Assembly (NCBI GenBank): GCA_001303885.1
Contig: LJUE01000059.1
Coordinates: forward strand, 1 to 9,488
Direction of reading: 5' to 3'
From: Planctomycetes bacterium SM23_32
GTDB lineage: Bacteria > Planctomycetota > Brocadiia > SM23-32
Length of the DNA stretch: 9,488 nt
Position 1 is the first letter of the stretch. The number at the start of each line of letters is the position of its first letter. The translations under genes and the position numbers were made by a program. Of the stretch, positions 1 through 6,168 are shown piece by piece. A model generated the notes under the pieces. That model saw only the letters and a list, made by a program, of their open reading frames with translations, was not told where the DNA came from and made no database searches.

Positions 1-921
1 CGCAAAGCGCCGATAGCAGTCCAGCCCGAGCAGACGGTGCGCTTCCCGGCCGGCGGCCGGTTCGTCGAACGCCACCGGCCGCCATCCCGAGCCGCTGTCC
101 ATCAGCAGGGGCGGATCAGCCTGGTCGCCGGGGCGCCTGAGCCGGCCCTCCGTGCCGACGGCCTCGAGCTCGGCGTAGAGGCTGCCCGGCGGCCGGATGT
201 CGCCGCACAGTATCTCGGCCCGCACTGCGTCGGCAAACTCGAAGACGCCGAAGGCACCCGTCTCGATGGCATGCCCGTAGCGCCGGCCCGCCCGCACCGT
301 CCGCGCTGCCCACTCCTGGGCGTCCGGCACGGGATGGCGGTGCACCTGGCCGAACACCCAGCGCACCGGCCCGTCGCCGTTCAGGTGCCGAATCAGGTCC
401 ACCAGGTGGGTGGCATCCGACAGGAGGTCGCCGGCGCAGTAGCCCCGCAGCAGTTGGAGCCCGCCGATGGCGCCCTCGGCGATCAGTTCCCGCATCCTGC
501 GGAACGCCGCCGCCAGCCGACGCTGGTGGTTGACGGCCAGCGCCGCGCCGGCCTCCCGGCAGGCCCGCACCATCGCCCGGCCCTCGCGCATGTTCACGGC
601 CATCGGCTTCTCGCAGTAGACGCCCCGCACGCCGGCTTCAGCGGCCTCGAGCGTCATTGGAGCATGCAGCGCGCTCGGCGTGGTGATTACCGCCACGTCG
701 GGCTGCTCCCGGCGGAGCATCTCCCCGTAGTCGGCGTAGACACGCTCCACGCCGAAGGCGCTTGCGGCCTCCTCGGCGCGGTCGGCCTGGACGTCGGCCA
801 CGGCCACCACCGCAAACTCATCCAGGGCGGACAGGGGCGAGAGGTGGAAGCGGGCAATGCCGCCGCAGCCGACCACCACGGTCCGCAGCGGCTCACGTGA
901 TTCGGATCGCATCGGCAGCAT
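1..921 (-). CDS. Gfo/Idh/MocA family NAD(P)-dependent oxidoreductase (3' end cut by window edge)
   Basis: A cytoplasmic dehydrogenase of the Gfo/Idh/MocA family, which oxidises or reduces a hydroxyl/keto group of sugars, inositols or related polyols with NAD(P). 307 codons are visible and no stop is reached. The N-terminal Rossmann fold shows the dinucleotide motif VVGCGGIA (residues 16-23), the acidic end of beta-2 (VADV, 41-44) and the family signature CEKPMAVN (103-110), whose K105 is the usual catalytic lysine. A second motif, DATHLVDL (169-176), supplies the typical His/Asp pair (H172, D175) of the C-terminal substrate domain. The family is usually 330-400 aa, so a few tens of residues are probably missing. 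The start could be ATG at 921 (GAGG 4 nt away) or ATG at 912 (GGAG 10 nt away); the conserved fold begins after both. It lies 20 bp downstream of the TIM-barrel isomerase gene, so the two are probably co-transcribed. The substrate cannot be told from sequence. Confidence 0.93.
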   Translation of the reverse strand, partial: MLPMRSESREPLRTVVVGCGGIARFHLSPLSALDEFAVVAVADVQADRAEEAASAFGVERVYADYGEMLRREQPDVAVITTPSALHAPMTLEAAEAGVRGVYCEKPMAVNMREGRAMVRACREAGAALAVNHQRRLAAAFRRMRELIAEGAIGGLQLLRGYCAGDLLSDATHLVDLIRHLNGDGPVRWVFGQVHRHPVPDAQEWAARTVRAGRRYGHAIETGAFGVFEFADAVRAEILCGDIRPPGSLYAELEAVGTEGRLRRPGDQADPPLLMDSGSGWRPVAFDEPAAGREAHRLLGLDCYRRFA

Positions 922-941
922 GCTCCCTCGCGGGCGTGTTC

Positions 942-1772
942 TCAGAGGCTCCGGACGTACTCCAGCGATCTTGCCAGCGCCTCGGGCTGGTCCATCCCCT
1001 CCACCGGATCTATCTCAAGCACCATCACCAGGCCCTCCGGGTCAGGGGCGCCCCGCGCCAGGGTTTCGTAGACGTCCCGCATGCCGACGTCTCCCTCCCC
1101 GATGACGGCGCCGCGGATCTCGAAACAGAGCGGCCTGGCCTTCTTGTTGGGACGCACGTAGTGATCCTTGAAGTGCGTGCCGACCACGCAGGGCGCCGCC
1201 GCTTCGGCGGCCGGCAGCGGCCGCTCCCCTATGAGGTAGGTGTTGCCGGTGTCGAGGAAGATGCCCAGGTGCGGCACGCGCTCGCAGAGGGCCGCCAGGT
1301 CGGAGGCGTAGTAATCGCCGTGGTTCTCGATGCCGAGCGGGCAGCCGAGCCGATGACAGGCCTCCGCAATCGGGGCCAGCCCCTCGGCCAGGCGGTCCAT
1401 CTGCTCCTCGAGCGAAGGCTCACGGACGAAGCGGTGCGTGCTGCCGGCCGCCGTGGTCACGATGGGGGTCCGCATCGGGCCGGCCAGCCCCTCGATGCCG
1501 GCGATGGTCTCCTCTATGCCTCGCCGCAGGGCGCCGGCGTCTTCGGTGAACCAGTCCAGGCCGAACGCCAGCACGGCGCGCACGTCGCGTTCGCGGAGCG
1601 CCTCGGCCAGCCGGTCGCGACGCTCCGGTTCCATCTGGGCCAGGGCGCGCAGGCCCCATTGGGAGGCCTGCAGGCCGTTGGCGACGAGCACCTCGATCTC
1701 GGCTCCGTAACGGTCCCCACCGTCGGGCACCAGGCCGCCCATCCACCCGCTCATCATCATGCCCCAGATCAT
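942..1772 (-). CDS. Sugar phosphate isomerase/epimerase-like TIM-barrel protein (xylose isomerase-like/AP endonuclease 2 family)
   Basis: A 276-aa protein of the xylose isomerase-like TIM-barrel superfamily (IolE, IolI, hydroxypyruvate isomerase, ketose 3-epimerases), which uses a divalent metal to isomerise, epimerise or dehydrate sugars. Strand-end motifs carry likely metal ligands in the usual order: LGIENHGDYY (E149), LGIFLDTGNTY (D174), VGTHFKDH (H200, perhaps H204) and VLEID (E253). IGEGDVGMRDVYETL (224-238) matches the family's 'G.G.id...il..L' segment. The length is normal and there is no signal peptide, so it is cytoplasmic. The ATG start is supported by AAGGAG ending 8 nt upstream (AGGAG complement at 1781-1785). 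It is first in an operon with the downstream Gfo/Idh/MocA gene, a pairing common in inositol and unusual-sugar catabolism. A TATAAT box lies about 100 nt upstream. The exact reaction is unknown; the family call is firm. Confidence 0.9.
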   Translation of the reverse strand: MIWGMMMSGWMGGLVPDGGDRYGAEIEVLVANGLQASQWGLRALAQMEPERRDRLAEALRERDVRAVLAFGLDWFTEDAGALRRGIEETIAGIEGLAGPMRTPIVTTAAGSTHRFVREPSLEEQMDRLAEGLAPIAEACHRLGCPLGIENHGDYYASDLAALCERVPHLGIFLDTGNTYLIGERPLPAAEAAAPCVVGTHFKDHYVRPNKKARPLCFEIRGAVIGEGDVGMRDVYETLARGAPDPEGLVMVLEIDPVEGMDQPEALARSLEYVRSL

Positions 1773-1807
1773 GCCCCCGGCTCCTTTCCCCGGCGCGCGC
1801 GCATCAG

Positions 1808-1826
1808 GAGGCCGCCAGATGGCCTC
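1808..1826 (-). promoter_or_regulatory. Hairpin in the leader of the sugar isomerase gene
   Basis: GAGGCC and GGCCTC form a perfect 6-bp inverted repeat around a 7-nt loop. It sits in the predicted roughly 100-nt 5' leader, 22 nt upstream of the AGGAG ribosome binding site of the isomerase gene. Such a stem could tune mRNA stability or translation. In DNA this GC-rich, a 6-bp stem can also arise by chance, and no riboswitch class is recognisable. Confidence 0.25.
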
Positions 1827-1879
1827 GCCGCCCGTCGAGTGCGCGGCAAGCCCGACACCGCTGCGGCTAAAGACCGTGC

Positions 1880-1907
1880 ATTATAGCTACCGGCCGATGC
1901 CCTGCAA
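1880..1907 (-). promoter_or_regulatory. Sigma70-like promoter for the isomerase-oxidoreductase operon
   Basis: On the minus strand, a perfect TATAAT (complement at 1880-1885) lies 16 bp downstream of TTGCAG (complement at 1902-1907). In a window with so few AT-rich hexamers, a consensus -10 box in a divergent intergenic region is notable. It predicts a transcript start near 1873 and a leader of about 100 nt before the ATG at 1772. The -35 match is only 3 of 6. Confidence 0.5.
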
Positions 1908-1928
1908 GACGCGCCCCTCCTTGCATCG
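1895..1928. repeat. Imperfect inverted repeat between divergent promoters (possible operator)
   Basis: TGCAAG (1903-1908) and CTTGCA (1920-1925) are inverted around 11 bp. The flanks CGATGC (1895-1900) and GCATCG (1923-1928) extend the symmetry imperfectly. The dyad covers the -35 elements of both divergent promoters, the position expected for a common operator or activator site. Because both -35 boxes begin TTGCA, part of the symmetry follows simply from having similar promoters back to back. No regulator gene is visible nearby. Confidence 0.3.
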
Positions 1929-1948
1929 CGCGGCGGGCCGGAGATAAT
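1921..1948 (+). promoter_or_regulatory. Sigma70-like promoter for the Eis-like acetyltransferase gene
   Basis: TTGCAT (1921-1926) and GATAAT (1943-1948, 5 of 6 matches to TATAAT) are separated by 16 bp. The predicted start of transcription near 1955 gives a short leader that contains the ribosome binding site at 1968-1973. It lies back to back with the minus-strand promoter at 1880-1907. The -35 match is only 3 of 6. Confidence 0.45.
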
Positions 1949-1967
1949 GGACCGGCTCACAGCAGAC

Positions 1968-1973
1968 GGAGAG
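1968..1973 (+). promoter_or_regulatory. Ribosome binding site that fixes a GTG start
   Basis: GGAGAG lies 7 nt before the GTG at 1981. No ATG, GTG or TTG occurs in this frame between the upstream in-frame TAA (1945-1947) and 1981. The GTG is therefore the only sensible initiation codon. The ATG at 1947 is in another frame. Confidence 0.7.
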
Positions 1974-1980
1974 CGGGCAC

Positions 1981-3096
1981 GTGGCCAGCGAGATCCGCAC
2001 CGAAGTGAAAGGCCGCCACCACTACCGCGAGCTGGTGGTCGAGGGGGAGTCCGTCGGCGAGCTGGTGGTCTGGGACCTGGAGATGTGGCTGCTCGGCGAG
2101 CGCCTGCGCGTGGGCGGCGTCGGGGGCGTGCATACGGACGAGAGACACCGCAACAAGGGCTACATGCGCCGCCTGATGGAGGACACCGTCGAGTACATGA
2201 CCGGCCTGGGGCAGCACTTCTCGATGCTGTTCGGTATCTCGGACTTCTACAACAAGTTCGGCTTCGCCCCCTGCCTGCCCGAGCACCGCATTGACGTGGC
2301 CACGCGCGATGCTGAACGGGCCGCCGCCGAGGCGCGGCCCTGCACAGTGGGGCCGCTGGCCGAGGAAGACCACCCCCTGGTCGTTGATCTCTATAACCAG
2401 GACAACCGCTGCCGGCCGGCGGCCATCGTGCGCTCCGTGGAGCACTTCCGCGGCTTCCGCAAGGGCAGCGGCTGGCACACCAGGGCAGTCGCCTCCGTCC
2501 TGAGAGACGACGCAGGGAAGCCCCTGAGCTACATGGTATGCGACGACAGCCGCACGACCGTGAACGCCATCGAGGTGAACACGTGCGACCCGTCCCACTT
2601 CGCCACGCTCCTCTGCGAGCTGGCGAAGATGGCCGTCGAGCGGCGCTGCGGGAGCATCGAACTGCACATGGCAGACGATCATCCTTTCGCGCGGTTCGTG
2701 CGCCGGTTCGGCTGCCGGCGCTGCACCGACTTCCCCCGCATGGGGAGCGGCATGATGAGGCTGCTCAACCAGCAGTCGGCCTTCGAACGGCTCCAGCCGG
2801 CGCTGGAGCGCCGGCTCGCCGAGACCGCGCTGCGGGGACGGTCCGTCGAGCTAGACATCGAGACCGAACTGGGGCAGACGGGGCTGAGGCTGGGGGGCGG
2901 CTCGGCCGGGCAACCGGCCCTGCGGGGCAGCGTGCGGCTCGGGCAGGACAAGCTGACGCAGCTACTCGTGGGCTACCGCACGGCCGAAGAAGTGCTGGCA
3001 GACGCGAGTGTCGAGGCCGAGGGGCAGGCGAGCGAGGCGCTCGACGCCCTGTTCGGCGGCGGGCGGCCCTACGTGTGGCACGCCGACAGGTTCTGA
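1981..3096 (+). CDS. Eis-like GNAT N-acetyltransferase with SCP2-like C-terminal domain
   Basis: A 371-aa acetyl-CoA-dependent N-acetyltransferase with the Eis architecture: N-terminal GNAT fold, central degenerate GNAT fold, and a C-terminal SCP2-like (sterol carrier) domain. The N-terminal fold shows the acetyl-CoA pyrophosphate motif GGVHTDERHRNKGYMRRLM (48-66; R55, R57, K59, G60) followed by FGISDFYNKFGFAPC (84-98), where Y90 may match the general-acid tyrosine of Eis enzymes. The second fold spans about 120-260. The last 110 residues carry the SCP2-like part and end in a terminal phenylalanine (F371). In mycobacterial Eis the C-terminal carboxylate acts as the catalytic base. Eis proteins acetylate aminoglycosides, amines or protein lysines, but most environmental homologues have no known substrate. 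The gene is monocistronic, divergent from the isomerase operon, and convergent with the cysteine-cluster gene. No signal peptide is seen. Confidence 0.88.
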   Translation: MASEIRTEVKGRHHYRELVVEGESVGELVVWDLEMWLLGERLRVGGVGGVHTDERHRNKGYMRRLMEDTVEYMTGLGQHFSMLFGISDFYNKFGFAPCLPEHRIDVATRDAERAAAEARPCTVGPLAEEDHPLVVDLYNQDNRCRPAAIVRSVEHFRGFRKGSGWHTRAVASVLRDDAGKPLSYMVCDDSRTTVNAIEVNTCDPSHFATLLCELAKMAVERRCGSIELHMADDHPFARFVRRFGCRRCTDFPRMGSGMMRLLNQQSAFERLQPALERRLAETALRGRSVELDIETELGQTGLRLGGGSAGQPALRGSVRLGQDKLTQLLVGYRTAEEVLADASVEAEGQASEALDALFGGGRPYVWHADRF

Positions 3097-3121
3097 CGAA
3101 TCGGGCTTGCCGGGGTTGTGC

Positions 3122-3571
3122 TCAGGTGTACCACCGCTCGGCGGCGATCCGCTCTATCTCCTGCCAGGCATAGAGCCTGCCACGCCCGATGCCCGGACAG
3201 CGCTCGGCGGCGGCCTCCCAGCTCTGCCGGCTCCGGATGTTGTCACGCCAGAAAGGGAAGGTGCGGCATTGGGCGGGGCGCACGGGGTAGACGCCACAGC
3301 CCGCCGGCGTCAGCAGCACGCAGTCCCCGTTGGTTTGCTCCTTCAGGCTGACGCGCCGCCCGACTTCGCGGCAGTACTGCCGCGCGAACGCCGCCGGGCT
3401 CAACCCGAAGAAGCGCGCGATCCGGCCCAGCTCCCCGGACGAGAGCCACACGTAACCGGGCGGCCCCGTGCAGCACTGGCAGCACTGCGTGCAGGTGAAG
3501 CGCAGGCCGTCCTCGTACCAGGGGGGTTCGCGTCGGTAGTCTTCCTGAGAACGCCGACCGGCCACCCGCAA
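3122..3571 (-). CDS. YkgJ family cysteine-cluster protein (putative metal-binding)
   Basis: A 149-aa cytoplasmic protein of the YkgJ/UPF0153 family, thought to bind zinc or an iron-sulfur cluster through conserved cysteines; its biochemical role is unknown. The motifs are FTCTQCCQCCTGPPGY (25-40; C27, C30, C31, C33, C34), GDCVLLTPAGCGVYPVRP (82-99; C84, C92), AQCRTFPFW (100-108; C102) and C125. The usual first motif is F-x-C-x-x-C-G-x-C-C; here the glycine is a cysteine (C31). The start is uncertain: TTG at 3571 has GAGG 10 nt upstream, while GTG at 3565 has AGGGGG 6 nt upstream. An in-frame stop a few codons further up limits the choice to these two. It follows ftsH by 43 bp on the same strand and may be the last gene of that operon. 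It ends 25 bp from the convergent acetyltransferase gene. Confidence 0.88.
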   Translation of the reverse strand: MRVAGRRSQEDYRREPPWYEDGLRFTCTQCCQCCTGPPGYVWLSSGELGRIARFFGLSPAAFARQYCREVGRRVSLKEQTNGDCVLLTPAGCGVYPVRPAQCRTFPFWRDNIRSRQSWEAAAERCPGIGRGRLYAWQEIERIAAERWYT

Positions 3572-3602
3572 CCCCCTGCTGCCTCAGGGAAGGGCTCCAG
3601 CC

Positions 3603-3625
3603 GCCCCGCAGCCGTCAGGCGGGGC
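3603..3625 (-). terminator. GC-rich hairpin over the ftsH stop codon (weak terminator candidate)
   Basis: GCCCCGC (3603-3609) and GCGGGGC (3619-3625) form a 7-bp all-G/C stem around a 9-nt loop that contains the ftsH TGA stop (3615-3617). No T-run follows on the minus strand, so it does not fit a classic intrinsic terminator. It could reduce read-through into the YkgJ gene or protect the 3' end of the ftsH message. Chance pairing in a GC-rich region is also possible. Confidence 0.28.
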
Positions 3626-5648
3626 TGCCGGCGGGCCGGGGATAGCCGCCAGCGGCCGCCTCGCCACCCGGCTCCGCGACGGCCTTGCCCTCGGCGGCCG
3701 CCTGCCGGGGCTCTTCCTCGGCGCGGCGTTCCTCCGCCAGCTCGGCCACAGTAGCCCCCTCGAATATCCTGTCCACGTCCTCGCCGCTGAGGGTCTCCAG
3801 TTCGAGCAGCGCCTCGGCAATGGTCTCCAGCTCGCGGACGTGCTGCTCGCAGGCGCGGCGCGCGTCACGGTAGCACTCCATGAGGATGGCGCGCATCTCC
3901 TGATCAATCTTCTCGGCCATCTGCTCGCTGTGCTGCTTGGCCTTGGTGATCTCGTTGCCCAGGAAGACGTGCTGCTCCTCGTCGGAGTAGCGCACGGGGC
4001 CGAGCTCTTCGCTCATGCCCCACTGGGTGACCATCTTGCGGGCCAGGGCGGTGGCGGCCTTGATGTCGTTCTCGGCGCCCGACGATACGTCGCCGCAGAA
4101 CATCTCCTCGGAGACGCGCCCGGCCATGTTCATGGTGATGACGCCGAGGCACTCTTTCATGCGCATGCCGTACTTGTCCTGCTCGGGCAGCACCATGGTC
4201 ATGCCCAGTGAGATGCCGCGGGGGATGATGGTGACCTTGTGCAGCGGCTCGACGTGCTCGTGGAGCTTGGCCACCAGGGCGTGGCCGGCCTCGTGGTAGG
4301 CCGTCATGCGGCGGTCCTCGTCACTCATGACGCGGCTGCGCTTCTTCTGGCGGCCGAAGCGCACCTTGTCCCGCGCCTCCTCCAGGTCCTCCTGGGCGAC
4401 CACCTCCCGCCCCTTGACGGCGGCCTGGATGGCGGCCTCGTTCACCAGGGCCTCCAGGTCGGCGCCCGTGAAGCCCGGCGAGCCGCGCGCGATCTTCAAC
4501 AGGCTCACGTCCTCAGCCATGCGCACCTTGCGGGCGTGGACCTTCAGTATCTCCTCGCGCCCGCGCACATCGGGCATGTCCACCACGATCTCGCGGTCGA
4601 ACCTGCCCGGCCGCAGCAGCGCGGGGTCGAGCACATCCGGGCGGTTGGTCGCGGCGATGACGATGATGCCTTCGTCGCGGCTGAAGCCGTCCATCTCGCT
4701 GAGGATGGCGTTCAGCGTCTGTTCGCGCTCGTCGTGGCCGCCGCCCAGGCCGGTGCCGCGCTTGCGGCCGACGGCGTCAATCTCGTCCAGGAAAATAATG
4801 GCCGGCTGGTTCTGGCGCGCCTTGCGGAACAAGTCCCTCACGCGGGCGGCGCCCACGCCCACGAACAGCTCCACGAAGTCCGACCCGCACAGGCTGAAGA
4901 ACGGCACGTCGGCCTCGCCGGCGATGGCCTTGGCCAGCAGCGTCTTGCCGGTGCCCGGCGCTCCCACCAGCAGCACGCCGCGCGGTATGCGGCCGCCGAT
5001 GCGCTGGAACTTCTCCGGGTTCTTCAGGAACTCGACGATCTCCTGGACCTCCTCCTTGGCCTCCTCCACGCCGGCCACGTCGTCAAAGGTGACCTCCGGC
5101 TTCTCCTTGCGGGCGTACTGCGTGCTGTTGCCCACGAAGGGCATGAAGCTGTCTCGTGAGCCGACCGCGCGCATCTGCCGGTTGAAGAAGTAGACCATCA
5201 GCACCAGCAGCAGCAGGAACGGCGCCATCTGGAGGAGGATCATCGGCACCATCCCGGGCGGCTCCTTCACGCTGAGCGCGTCCTGGGGCAGCTTGCGTGC
5301 CCACTCGTCCAGGCTCGCGTCTATGTAGCCCTCGGTGAGGTTGACACGGAACGCCTGCGGCGCGCCGCCAGCCGAGCGGAAGACGCCGCGGCCCCGGGTG
5401 CCCTCCACGTGCAACTCCAGCACCTGGCCGGCGTCCATGAGCCCCTGGAAGCGGCTGAGCGTTACGCTCTCCTCGTCGGCCTGGTTCATCCGCTTCCACA
5501 AGAAGAAGGCCAGCAGGATGGCCGTCAGGAACACGGCCCACATCAGCAGCTGGCGCCCGAGCCGGTGACGAGGCTCCTCGTCCTGCTCGGAGGGGTCCTC
5601 CGAAGGCACGGGCACGCGGGGCTTGTCCTTGTCGGCGTTCGGCTTCAT
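3615..5648 (-). CDS. ftsH: ATP-dependent zinc metalloprotease FtsH
   Basis: A 677-aa membrane-anchored AAA+ protease that extracts and degrades misassembled membrane proteins and short-lived regulators. Order of parts: a charged cytoplasmic N-terminus (1-31), TM1 (about 34-51), a periplasmic domain (55-132), TM2 (about 134-155), the AAA+ module and the M41 protease. Visible motifs are Walker A GAPGTGKT (229-236), pore loop FVGVG (262-266), Walker B IIFLDEID (284-291), and the second region of homology TNRPDVLDPALLRPGRFDR (334-352) with arginine fingers R346 and R349. Zinc is bound by HEAGH (H452, E453, H456), with the third ligand D528 in SGAENDI. All catalytic residues are intact. The last 45 residues are an Ala/Glu/Pro/Gly-rich tail that looks disordered. 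ATG at 5648 follows AGGTGG by 4 nt. It lies 34 bp after lptE, so the gene probably belongs to the bamD-lptE operon. Confidence 0.98.
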   Translation of the reverse strand: MKPNADKDKPRVPVPSEDPSEQDEEPRHRLGRQLLMWAVFLTAILLAFFLWKRMNQADEESVTLSRFQGLMDAGQVLELHVEGTRGRGVFRSAGGAPQAFRVNLTEGYIDASLDEWARKLPQDALSVKEPPGMVPMILLQMAPFLLLLVLMVYFFNRQMRAVGSRDSFMPFVGNSTQYARKEKPEVTFDDVAGVEEAKEEVQEIVEFLKNPEKFQRIGGRIPRGVLLVGAPGTGKTLLAKAIAGEADVPFFSLCGSDFVELFVGVGAARVRDLFRKARQNQPAIIFLDEIDAVGRKRGTGLGGGHDEREQTLNAILSEMDGFSRDEGIIVIAATNRPDVLDPALLRPGRFDREIVVDMPDVRGREEILKVHARKVRMAEDVSLLKIARGSPGFTGADLEALVNEAAIQAAVKGREVVAQEDLEEARDKVRFGRQKKRSRVMSDEDRRMTAYHEAGHALVAKLHEHVEPLHKVTIIPRGISLGMTMVLPEQDKYGMRMKECLGVITMNMAGRVSEEMFCGDVSSGAENDIKAATALARKMVTQWGMSEELGPVRYSDEEQHVFLGNEITKAKQHSEQMAEKIDQEMRAILMECYRDARRACEQHVRELETIAEALLELETLSGEDVDRIFEGATVAELAEERRAEEEPRQAAAEGKAVAEPGGEAAAGGYPRPAGSPA

Positions 5649-5682
5649 CCGTCCACCTGGAAGGCAGTTTCCTAACTACATG

Positions 5683-6168
5683 CTACCAACTCTTTTGCAT
5701 ACGTTCCACGACGCGCTGGGCGGTTTCCTGGAACACCAGGTCGAACAGCGAGTCCTCAAGCGTCTCCGCGATGCGGGCCGACTCCTCGACGGTCTGCTCC
5801 GGCACGATGTCGCGGCCGGTGAGCCGGTCACGCCACCGGAACCGCACCCTGGCGGTCACGCGGTTCAGCAGCACGCGGTCGTCTTCGGACTTCACGTAAG
5901 AGCTTTCCTCGAAGTCGAGCAGCTCGCCGCTCAGAATGCTGTCCGCCCGCTCCTTCGGCGCAAAGGCGAACGGGGTGCGCAGCCTAATCTCGTCTGCGAT
6001 CGCTCGCGTCAGCGCCACCTCCAGGCCCCGCCGGAAGGTGCGGTTGTCGAAGGCCTCCACGTAGATGGTCTTGATGTCGGAGCGGAACAACGGCTCCGGC
6101 GCATAGCCCAGGCAGCCGGCCAGGCAGCAGACGGTCAGGCACAGCACGATGGCGCGTCGCTTCCTCAT
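5683..6168 (-). CDS. lptE: LptE family LPS-assembly lipoprotein
   Basis: A 161-aa outer-membrane lipoprotein of the LptE family. LptE plugs the LptD barrel and helps deliver lipopolysaccharide to the outer leaflet. A basic N-terminus (MRKRR) and hydrophobic stretch lead to a lipobox LAGC (16-19), so signal peptidase II would cleave before C19. The mature part begins with GYAPEPLFRSDIKTIYVEAF (21-40), continues DNRTFRRGLEVALTRAI (41-57) and then RADSILSGELLDFEE (74-88), the pattern of the LptE/DUF-type fold in non-proteobacterial diderms. The start is ATG at 6168, with GGAAGG 6 nt upstream. It overlaps the stop of the bamD-like gene as ATGA, which suggests translational coupling. A longer reading frame upstream would overlap bamD and place the signal peptide internally, so it is not used. 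No lptD is in the window. Confidence 0.88.
   Translation of the reverse strand: MRKRRAIVLCLTVCCLAGCLGYAPEPLFRSDIKTIYVEAFDNRTFRRGLEVALTRAIADEIRLRTPFAFAPKERADSILSGELLDFEESSYVKSEDDRVLLNRVTARVRFRWRDRLTGRDIVPEQTVEESARIAETLEDSLFDLVFQETAQRVVERMQKSW

Noticed and set aside
37..900. Long plus-strand reading frame opposite the Gfo/Idh/MocA gene
   Set aside because: It encodes a low-complexity Arg/Pro/His/Ala-rich protein without recognisable motifs, as expected from the antisense of a GC-rich gene. The minus strand holds a clear enzyme.
762..1886. 374-codon plus-strand frame across the isomerase gene
   Set aside because: It spans two minus-strand genes and the promoter region, and has no domain. It is an antisense shadow caused by high GC.
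3097..3121. Bidirectional terminator between the convergent genes
   Set aside because: The 25 bp contain no convincing inverted repeat or T-run.
3008..3754. Plus-strand frame running from the acetyltransferase end across ykgJ and into the ftsH 3' end
   Set aside because: Pro/Ala/Arg-rich with no motif, out of frame with the acetyltransferase and antisense to two recognised genes.
4239..5193. Two long plus-strand frames opposite ftsH
   Set aside because: They mirror the AAA+ coding region, and every ftsH catalytic motif is intact on the minus strand.
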